Part shown: positions 56,550-64,000 of the stretch, one piece after another
Numbering within the stretch: position 1 is the stretch's first letter
Layout of the letters: every line of letters begins with the position of its first letter
The notes under the pieces: generated by a model
What the model was told of the DNA's origin: nothing
Databases searched by the model: none
What the model saw: the letters and a program-made list of their open reading frames with translations, nothing else
Made by a program: the position numbers and the translations under genes
Assembly: GCA_009823505.1 (NCBI GenBank)
Contig: VZQC01010985.1
Coordinates: forward strand, 233,698 to 297,697
DNA length: 64,000 nucleotides
Reading direction: 5' to 3'
Source of the DNA: Rhizomys pruinosus
Taxonomy: Eukaryota > Chordata > Mammalia > Rodentia > Spalacidae

Positions 56550-57640
56550 AATCTACAAGGAGTTAACTGCATGAGGGCGTTTCCATACTAAAAATTATCC
56601 AGTTGCATACTTAAAACTGGTATGTTTTTCTGAGTACATGTTACATTTAACCAAACAATTATTAACAAAAGCAAATTAAAATGAAAGGAACAGCCTATCA
56701 GTACAAAGATCTTATCCTAAAAACCCAGTATTATTCCTAGGTTCTTCTCCCTCCCCTGGGTTACGGGCCAGTGGGTCCATCACTCACCCTAGTGATCAAG
56801 AGATGATGGCTCATTCAGTTTCACTTCATAAATAGCACAATCTCTCTTCATAAGTAGCACGATTTCAGAGACAACAAAACTTTATTCCTTTTTATATGCC
56901 ATGGGTATTTTCTCACATCTTTGCATGTCTCATAATTTTTTTAGGGACCTCAAGGTTTGGAATAATGTAATGTGGCAATACTAAAATTCAGTCTTTCCTG
57001 TCAAGATGGCTTGTTGATGCTGTTGTTCTGATATTTGTTTATTTGATGGCCTTCCTTCTTAATTCTCTGTAGTCTGTACTCTTTGCATTGTAGCCTCTGG
57101 ATTTTGTGATTCATTTACTTGGCGGTCAGTGAATGATTACATTTTCCCTCAAAGTTTGAAAGCTCCAAGTCTCATAGCTTTTCCTGAGGGCTTGAATGCA
57201 GTCATCCCTCATTGAATGCTGTCAGTGGGGGCTGGGCTCCAAGATTCTCTTCATTATGAACATCTGCAAATGCTCAAGGTTCTCACATATAATGACTTCC
57301 TGTATGCACATATCTTTTAACTGTAATACCCAGAGAAAGTTAAATGCTTGGTAGATTGCTATTCTGTGTTGTTTGGAGAAAACTGGTAAGGAATATGTGT
57401 ATATGTTTAGCATGGACCTTTTTTTTCCCATTTGCTTTTTGGATACACATTTGGTTAGATCTGCCTAAGTGGTGCATGTAGTTGCATAGAAATGACTGTG
57501 TGGGTGCAGTAAGGATTGCTTCCAACAAGCAGACTGTTGATACCTCTACTTCAGTCTTCATTTCCTGCTTCCATAGAGACTCAGGCGCCCAAAGGCAGCA
57601 ACCTGGCACCTTCTCAATCATTCCTCAAACATAGTCATTA
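56550..57640. other. Unassigned sequence
   Basis: Nothing recognised; ORFs here are short and unsupported. Confidence 0.4.
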
Positions 57641-57646
57641 TGGCAG

Positions 57647-57649
<3 letters not shown>

Positions 57650-57678
<29 letters not shown>
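57650..57678. repeat. (TG)n microsatellite
   Basis: About 14 GT units. Confidence 0.95.
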
Positions 57679-57680
<2 letters not shown>

Positions 57681-58029
57681 TTCCAGATTCCCTTCCTAAC
57701 AGAGGTTTCTGGAGACTGTCAAGTGGGCCACTCAATGGCACTCCCTGGTGGTGGTACTCAGGGTGGGGTGGGTTTTATAATTACGTTCTGTGCCCTCCGG
57801 TTTTTTCAATGCCAGTGTTCACTGTGATTACCAGATTGTTGTTTTCCAAGGTTACCTGGGAATCCGGGTGAAGAGGGTGGCAATGAGGAAGTTCATGTAT
57901 GACAGATTTGATTATTCTGACCCAAACAGCTGTTTTGCTTGAATAAATGTTTCCTGGGTTAACCCATTTGCTAAATCTCTGGAGGTCTGGAAAAGCTTGG
58001 CTTTCTGTGTTATTCCCGGTGCTCTTTAA

Positions 58030-58380
58030 AAACTTATTTTATGTTATTTTAACTTACTGTTTGAGAATTTTGTAGGCACATACTATGTCCTTTGATCAAA
58101 TACACTAGTCCCTCTCCTCTACCCCCTCTTCTACCCCCTACTACTTTCCCATTCAAATATATCTATTTCTTTAATTCCAGTGAGTCCACTTAGTGATGCC
58201 AGTGTGTGCATGGGTGTAGGACTATCCGCTGGAGCTTGAGCAGCCTATCAGGGGTCATATCCCTGAAGAAAACCGACACTGACCCTCCCAGCAACCATCA
58301 ATTGCCAATAACTCCTCAGCCAGAGGTGGGACACTGCGGGCCCCTCCCTCATCCATTCCAGCACTCTTCACTGAGGAGAG
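58030..58380 (-). mobile_element. L1 3' end (Lx-like), minus strand
   Basis: TTTGTAGGCACATACTATGT, the C-rich CCCTCTCCTCTACCCCCTC, then L1 3' UTR words CAGCCTATCAGGGGTCATAT and CCTCCCAGCAACCATCAATT, as at 13029-13395. Confidence 0.7.
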
Positions 58381-58769
58381 GATTGTTTATTTATCCTCAG
58401 TATTCTGTCCTTGCTGTTGTTACAGTGGGCTGGATGATGATGATGTTTAAATCATGGTTGTAATTCTAGTTCTTTGAATTGTCTGTAGTTATTGTTCAAC
58501 CAGAGGTTGCAACTACCCATACTATTCCTTCTTGTTGAATGAAGTGGCAGATGGTTTTGTTTGGGGGAGGGCAGAAAAAAAGGCATATGGTTTCATTTTT
58601 AGCTGTGACACACAGTAGTTTCCAGCTGTTCAATATTCATCACATTGTACAATATAACAATAGTGTCAGATTTGTTGTCCTCATTCCCTCATGGACACAT
58701 CATCTCAATCTGCAAAGGTTTTCTCTTTTTTCTGTAATGAGTATAAATTGTCTTTTTACGATGTCTAGT

Positions 58770-59190
58770 TTTTTTGAATTTTTATAGATTTATTAAAGTA
58801 ATAATTATATAGCATATAATTAATTCCATGAAAGTATATAAATAGCACGTCCACATAATTATCTGAAGATTATTACATTCAAATTTAGCATATTTTGGTC
58901 ACTTCAAAAGATTCATGTTCTAGTGTATGATATTCTCGCAAATCCTCCCAAATTGAGGTGAATGTTCATTTCCCAGTCTCTGATAATTTGTGTACTTTAG
59001 ACATTTCATATCAATAAAAGTATAGAACAGGTGAAATTTTGTGATTGAATTCTTCCACCTAATGCAACATTTTCAATATTCCATATTGTGTATAGGATCT
59101 ATCAGCTCTGTATTCCTGTTTGTTACTGAAAAATATTTAATTGTATAGTTGGTTGTACCACATATTTATCTATACAGATCTCTAGTTGTT
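58770..59190 (-). mobile_element. Ancient L1 3' end, minus strand
   Basis: AATTCTTCCACCTAATGCAA, CTGAAAAATATTTAATTGTA and GTTGTACCACATATTTATCT follow the order of the reversed end of old mammalian L1 ORF2. Interrupted at its right by a B2. Confidence 0.6.
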
Positions 59191-59194
59191 TGTT

Positions 59195-59417
59195 TCTTTT
59201 TTTATTTTTTTATTTTTTATGTGTATGAATGTACTGTCTGCATGTAGGTTTATGTACCCGTGTTGTGCAATGCTTCAGAGGTCAGAAGAGGGTGTTGGAT
59301 TCCCCTGGAACTGGAGTTTAAGATGGTTCTCAGCTGCCATGTGGGTGCTGGGGATCGAACCCGGGTCCTCTGCAAGAGCAGTCAGTGCTCTTAACCGCTA
59401 GGCCATCTCTCCAGCCC
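59195..59417 (-). mobile_element. B2 SINE
   Basis: Full-length minus-strand B2, single-module form, with an intact GATCGAACCCGGGTCC B-box region, ending CATCTCTCCAGCCC. Confidence 0.94.
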
Positions 59418-59545
59418 AGATGTCTAGTTTTTTATGCTTAATTTTTTCTCAGGTGGTAATGCAAAAATTCTGTGTTGGTCCCATAACCTTCAAAGCATCT
59501 GTACAATTTATAAATACCTTGTCACCTCTACCTCTAAAGAGGGGA

Positions 59546-59549
<4 letters not shown>

Positions 59550-59601
<52 letters not shown>

Positions 59602-59602
59602 G
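59550..59602. repeat. (TC)n microsatellite
   Basis: About 21 pure TC units, then TTTCTCTC variants. It explains serine/leucine and RE-rich ORFs on the two strands. Confidence 0.95.
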
Positions 59603-60530
59603 CCTCTCTTTCTCTCTCTGAGAATTCTATGATTGTGATGAATTTTTTTAATACCTCAAAGTGTTGCTGAATGCTCTCTCTAGTTTTCACTTGAAAACAC
59701 TGATCCATCTGTGCATATTGACTTATTTAGACACAAACCAAACAAGTTCAGCCTCTGGTAGACTACAGATTCCGTGAGTGTTCTTCTCATCAAATGGATC
59801 CCATAGTAGAACCCAATGGATTTACATAATTTCTCTCTTTTTATAATGTCTACAAATAAAATCTTATGTGAATTTTCTGATTATGAAACTTCAAAATTCA
59901 TAACAGTGTGATTTTCCAAATATTTTTTCACAAATATTCTAAGTAAATGCCTCTTTTATCCATCATATATTCTCTCTGATAGTCTATAGGTATTACTGAG
60001 AATATGACTTTAAGATAAAAGTTTATTTTAGTCTATAAATATTCCCAGAAATATGGTTTAAAAAATAAAAATCTAGATGTACAAAATAGTTGATTCAATC
60101 TAGTTTTTATAGTTCACCTCAACTGTCTTTTTTTTAATTTGTGTGTGACTGATGTTAAATAATATTGCTATTGATCAGAAAGATCAAAAAGTCTGAAAAT
60201 AGATATCTCCTAAAAGAAGGTTAAGATTAGTTGAACCAAAATAAAAAGTCAGTCCTAAGTAATTATGATTAAATTTTCTTAGGAAGTTTAAGAAACATCT
60301 GATAATGTCAGATAGTTTCAGGATTTTACAAGGAGCCAAAGACTGGAAATGTAACTCAGAGGTAGAATTTTGCTTAGCCTCTGCAAGAACCTGTATTCTA
60401 TTCCCTAAACTGCAACAAATACGTAAATATATAAACAAACAAAAGAAATCCAGGGGCTTAGGGATATTTGAATTTTACCCGGACATTTTTCTCTCTCTTA
60501 GGAATTCCTGTGGTACTGTTATGGGCTAAT
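59603..60530. other. Unassigned sequence
   Basis: AT-rich, no repeat or exon recognised. Confidence 0.4.
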
Positions 60531-60539
60531 GAATGCTCT

Positions 60540-61090
60540 CCATTCAACAAGTCATTATCCCATCCAAAACGCTGACCAGCACCTCTTTTTCTTCAGCTGA
60601 GCTGACAGAATTCAAGGAAAGAGGTGAGTGAACAGCAGCTCTTTCCTCCACTGAATGCCGGCCAGATCTGCTGATGAAGAGGGGGCGGAGGCTCCCTATG
60701 TAAGACAGGTCTGGGCATGTTGGCAAATTGGCTCTGTTCTTTCCAGACCCAGGATGCTGAGAACGGAATCTCTCCCATAGGCACTAACATGGCTTCTTCA
60801 TAGCTCATCTCACTGGCCCGCCTGCTGGCTGAATCCTACTGCAATCTTTGGTGATGTTCCCTTCTGTCCCCACGATGTCTTTTTCAACACCCGGTTTACA
60901 GAAAGTTCAAGGCATACAGATACTCAGTCAAGCTCCATCTTCTTGTGAAATTTACCTGATCAGGTGTCCACATGGATCCAGACTCACTCTTGCTACGCCT
61001 AGGACCACATCTGATTCATAAAAACGTGCACATATCTTGAGTCCAAACTCGGAGAGCTCCCGGAGAATTCTTTGGGTAATCCTTTTTGTT
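60540..61090 (-). pseudogene. Possible decayed processed gene copy, unidentified
   Basis: GC- and CpG-richer than its surroundings, with overlapping antisense frames (60544-60726 and 60593-60808) and a further readable antisense stretch at about 60960-61090. No family recognised. It could equally be a single-copy conserved block. Low confidence. Confidence 0.25.
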
Positions 61091-61180
61091 GTAGCATTTT
61101 TCCCCAACCCTTCATGCCTTTACAAATAGTTCTCGTTTTTACATTTTATTAGTTAAAAAAAATAACCTTTTTTTTTACTT

Positions 61181-61350
61181 GGGGCTGGAGAGATGGCTCG
61201 GCAGTAAGAGCACAGGATGCTCTTGCAAAGGAGCCAGGTTTGGTTCCCAGAAACTCCAGTTTTGGGGATCTGACACCCTCTTCTGTCCTCCACAGTCATT
61301 GTACACACATGGTGTAATAACACACATACAGGCAAAACATCCATACACAT
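61181..61350 (+). mobile_element. B2 SINE with internal deletion
   Basis: GGGGCTGGAGAGATGGCTCG start. The CAGCACCCACATGG block is missing (TTCCCAG joins AAACTCCAG). Tail of (AAAAT)n. Confidence 0.88.
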
Positions 61351-61414
61351 GAAATAAAATAAAATAAAATAAAATAAAATAAAATAAAATTAAATTAAAT
61401 TAAATTAAATTAAA
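61351..61414. repeat. (AAAAT)n then (TTAAA)n microsatellite
   Basis: Pentanucleotide array grown from the B2 tail; unit changes midway. Confidence 0.93.
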
Positions 61415-61429
61415 ATCATTCATTTACTT

Positions 61430-61580
61430 TTTGTGCAAGGATTGGGCATGCATGTGACACAGCATGTATGTAGTGTGGAAATCAGAGGACAGCTTGAGGG
61501 GGTCACTTCTCTCCTTCCATCGTGTGAGTCCTAGGGATGGGACTCAGGTAGTCAGGCTCCAAGTGCTTCATCTGCATAAT
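61430..61580 (-). mobile_element. B4-like SINE fragment
   Basis: GTGGAAATCAGAGGACAGCT, CTCTCCTTCCATCGTGTGAG and GGGACTCAGGTAGTCAGGCT fit the reverse of a B4-like SINE body. Confidence 0.6.
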
Positions 61581-61591
61581 CATATCAGAGT

Positions 61592-61672
61592 CCCTCTTTC
61601 TTTCTTTCTCTTTCTTTCTTTCTTTCTTCCTTCCTTCCTTTCTTTCTTTCTCTTTCTTTCTTTCTTTCTTTT

Positions 61673-61726
<54 letters not shown>

Positions 61727-61762
61727 TTCCTTCCTTCCTTCCTTCCTTCCTTCCTTCCTACC
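61592..61762. repeat. Polypyrimidine tract: (TTTC)n, (TC)n, (CCTT)n
   Basis: 170 bp of nearly pure C/T on the plus strand, with blocks of CTTT, CT and CCTT units. The 105-codon serine/leucine/phenylalanine ORF here is its translation, not a gene. Confidence 0.96.
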
Positions 61763-61784
61763 TTCCTTTATTTCATTTTAATCT

Positions 61785-61909
61785 TTTTTTTGGTCTTTTC
61801 ATGACAGGGTCTCCATGTAGCCCCAGGTGTCCTGGAACTCACTCTGTAGACCAGACTGGCCTTGAACTCACAAAGATCTGCCTGCCTCTGCCTCCCGAGT
61901 GCTAGGTAA

Positions 61910-61941
<32 letters not shown>
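61785..61941 (-). mobile_element. B1 SINE lacking its head, followed by a T-run
   Basis: GGTCTTTTCATGACAGGGTC to CTCCCGAGTGCTAGG, where the last ~30 bp of the 7SL-like head is missing. A T30 run at 61912-61941 follows, perhaps from a second element. Confidence 0.88.
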
Positions 61942-61946
<5 letters not shown>

Positions 61947-62479
61947 GGCAAGGGTCAGATTCATTTTAGTTTTCCTTTTTCTGGGGATCATAAAGCAAAC
62001 TTTCCAAGTGGCTCCAGGAAAGCCTCACCTTCTGCCCTTGAGAGTAAAATGCAAAACACACCCATTCACCTAAACACTTGTGCTTCCACTAATACATGTG
62101 CCTGTTCACCTGTGTGTTGGTGAATGTGACAAATAGCACACATTCTTTGAAGACATTCTCCTCATAAGACTCTGTTCTTTATCACTAAAATTCCTTACCA
62201 TTTTACCATTTTTTTTTCTGCTCTCAGATTAGGCGAGGATTGGTAGTCAGCATTTCCTGTTGATAACCACATCTCGGTTTGGCTTATAAGGACCTACATT
62301 TTGCCATGTATTCCATATCCTGACGTCTCCATCTAAATCTTCAATACAATAACATTGATGTTGAGAGGACACTGAAATCAGAAACTCTGAAAATGTATCC
62401 CTAATTGGGCTGGAAATAATTTCCATATGATTGGAACTATCTAAGAAATTTAGGTCTTCATAGATCAAAACTAGGTTTG
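61942..62479. other. Repeat-poor unassigned sequence
   Basis: No repeat or exon recognised. Confidence 0.4.
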
Positions 62480-63135
62480 CATCAATTATTGAATCTGAAA
62501 ATACAGTTATAATGTTGAGGTCATTAAATCAATCAGTCAGATTTTTATCTTTCTAGAATAGCGCCTTTTACATATAAGCAAGAATTAAATCATTCCTTTC
62601 TGTGCATCCTCGCAACTCTAATTATAATAACTGCGGGTGTTAAATCAGCCATGAATTTTTATCTGTATTCAAATAGGCTTTTCTACATGCCAACTTTCCC
62701 ACCTCCATCTTTTTTTTTCCACACATACCAACAGGGATTCCTCTTTTGCTTTTGGTACTCTGTTTGAACTGTTTTTAATTATTTGGATAAGATTCACACC
62801 AAGACTGAAAATAAATGATCTACAATCTCTACAAACCCTTGACAATCAACTTGTTCCACACTGCTTTCATGCTCGGTTAAGAAAGCAGATTTAATTAGTG
62901 AAAGTCACGAACAACACTGACAATATATTCACTTCCAGCCTTTTGTGAATCTTTAAAAGATTAAGTTAACAAGCCGGTTTTGTGGGCAAGAATTTAAGCC
63001 AGTAAAGGTTCTGTAATTTATTCAGTATTTTCTTCCATTCTCCTCCATCTAAGTGAATTTATCTAAAGTGGCCCTCAGTTATATATAAGATAAGAAAGTA
63101 ATTCAAATGCAGGAGTTCTGCACATATATATTTCT
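62480..63135. promoter_or_regulatory. Candidate conserved non-coding element, AT-rich
   Basis: About 650 bp with no repeat signature and dense homeodomain-type and related words: TCTAATTATAATAAC (62617), TTTTTAATTATTTGGA (62773), GATTTAATTAGTGAAA (62889), AAGATTAAGTTAACAAG (62958), plus ACAATCAACTTG and TCAATCAGTCAG. Enhancer role is inference; conservation is untested. Confidence 0.3.
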
Positions 63136-63195
63136 CTAGAACCTAACATCTAGAGAAGCAGGAAGATGATACCTTGTAGCTGAGACTTCCCAGAA

Positions 63196-63228
63196 TCAAT
63201 CAATAAATTAATCAATCAGTAAATCAAT
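63196..63228. repeat. Imperfect (AATC)n repeat
   Basis: AATCAATCAATAAATTAATC and further AATC units. Confidence 0.85.
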
Positions 63229-63378
63229 CTCTCCCATTTAGTTTGTTTCTTTCAAAACAATATTCTTTCCTGGAGTAAAATGCATTTTTAAAATTCAGAT
63301 ATGGGTCTTCTATTTAAACTGATCATATCCTTGATAGTGCCCCCCACTTTATCTTAACCGAATATCTAGAATCCAATC

Positions 63379-63587
63379 ATTTTTAAAATTTCTTTTTATT
63401 TTATGTGTATGAATGTACTGTCTGCATGTAGGTTTCTGCACCTGTGTCGTGCAATGCCACGGAGGTCAGAAGAGGGTGTAGGATTCCCCTGGAACTGGAG
63501 CTAAAGATGGTTCTCAGCTGCCATGTGGATGCTGGGAATCGAACCCGGGTGGTCTCAAAGTTACCTGCTAGGCCATCTCTCCAGCCC
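63379..63587 (-). mobile_element. B2 SINE with TSD
   Basis: Perfect 13-bp TSD CTAGAATCCAATC at 63366-63378 and 63588-63600. Single-module form. About 25 bp lost around the A box (GGGTGGTCTCAAAGTTACC). Confidence 0.94.
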
Positions 63588-63859
63588 CTAGAATCCAATC
63601 TTAAAATAAGTAGCAAGTACCTCAATATTCAGGATTTCAGGTAACCTTGGGTCTTATGGTACTCATTTCAGATCTTATAATAGGAAGTATTTAGTAGCAG
63701 TCTAAAAATCTTAAAAGTAAAACATTTGCTATACTACTATCTGGTGTAATACATAACACCTTGCCACAATTTATATCAAGTTTTCCAAGGATGTAGTTGT
63801 GCCAATTATTCCTTCTTATTCATTAAAAATGTTTTCACAGTACCTTGTCAAGAAAACTT

Positions 63860-63890
63860 AGGGCTGGTGACATGGCTCAACAGACAGGGG
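63860..63890 (+). mobile_element. Start of a tRNA-derived SINE, cut by the next LTR
   Basis: GGGCTGGTGACATGGCTCAA and CAGACAGG, a B3/ID-type head, then an abrupt change to LTR-like sequence at 63891. Confidence 0.6.
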
Positions 63891-64000
63891 TGTAGGGTGT
63901 CCCATTTATTTCCAGGGAGATCCATGTGGAAATCACACGCCGGAAAGCACAGCACATGGATGCATGTTAAGATGTCCAAAATACAGAGAGAGTTTTATTC
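63891..64000 (-). mobile_element. Retroviral-type LTR end, runs off the right edge
   Basis: Plus strand starts TGTAGGGTGTCCC. On the minus strand this is an LTR 3' end ...GGGACACCCTACA preceded by AATAAA (at 63998 back) and an R/U5-like stretch. It breaks into a SINE head, as an insertion would. Family unknown; the rest lies outside the window. Confidence 0.45.

Noticed and set aside
61464..61781. 105-codon plus-strand ORF rich in S, L and F
   Set aside because: It is the translation of a polypyrimidine microsatellite.

Overview
The window is vertebrate nuclear DNA from a muroid rodent. The evidence is the density of B1 (7SL-derived), B2/B3 (tRNA-derived) and B4/RSINE SINEs, rodent L1 3' ends, and an MT-like MaLR LTR element. 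The B1 and B2 copies share features that differ from the young Mus and Rattus subfamilies as I know them, for example a duplicated 'CTCCA.TTCCAG' module in many B2 copies. A cricetid (vole, hamster or deer-mouse group) is therefore more likely than mouse or rat; this is inference, not a species call.

I find no exon of a functional protein-coding gene. Long ORFs fall in L1 ORF2, in the MaLR internal region, in a dead SCAN-KRAB-zinc-finger gene, or are shadows of SINEs and microsatellites. The window reads as intergenic or deep intronic sequence.

Layout. 1-1.4 kb: L1 5' end (minus strand) followed by stacked SINEs. 1.4-15 kb: SINEs, L1 tails, and stretches with no recognisable repeat. 16.16-20.12 kb: a near-perfect 1,980-bp direct duplication with a single N at the junction, most likely an assembly artefact. 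20-27 kb: SINEs, a repeat-free block with homeodomain- and POU-type motifs (22.38-22.93 kb, candidate regulatory element), two unusually indel-rich B2 copies, and a 5'-inverted L1. 28.4-30.4 kb: a solo MaLR LTR with CTATA target-site duplication beside a SCAN-KRAB-ZNF pseudogene. 31.9-34.3 kb: 5'-truncated L1 (minus). 35.2 kb: tandem U2 snRNA-like fragments. 38-42.9 kb: SINEs, older repeats and L1 pieces. 42.88-47.52 kb: an L1 with its own 12-bp target-site duplication, interrupted by a B2 and by a 2.1-kb MaLR provirus whose flanks are not colinear. 47.8-51.7 kb: an older plus-strand L1 interrupted by SINEs, one of which has a 19-bp 5' fold-back. 52-64 kb: sparse SINEs, microsatellites, a second AT-rich repeat-free candidate regulatory block (62.48-63.14 kb), and an LTR running off the right edge.

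Nothing here works together as a pathway. The value of the window lies in its insertion history, in one likely assembly error, and in two candidate non-coding elements. Boundaries without a stated target-site duplication (TSD) are good to about 10-30 bp. Family names are from reading, not from a library search.
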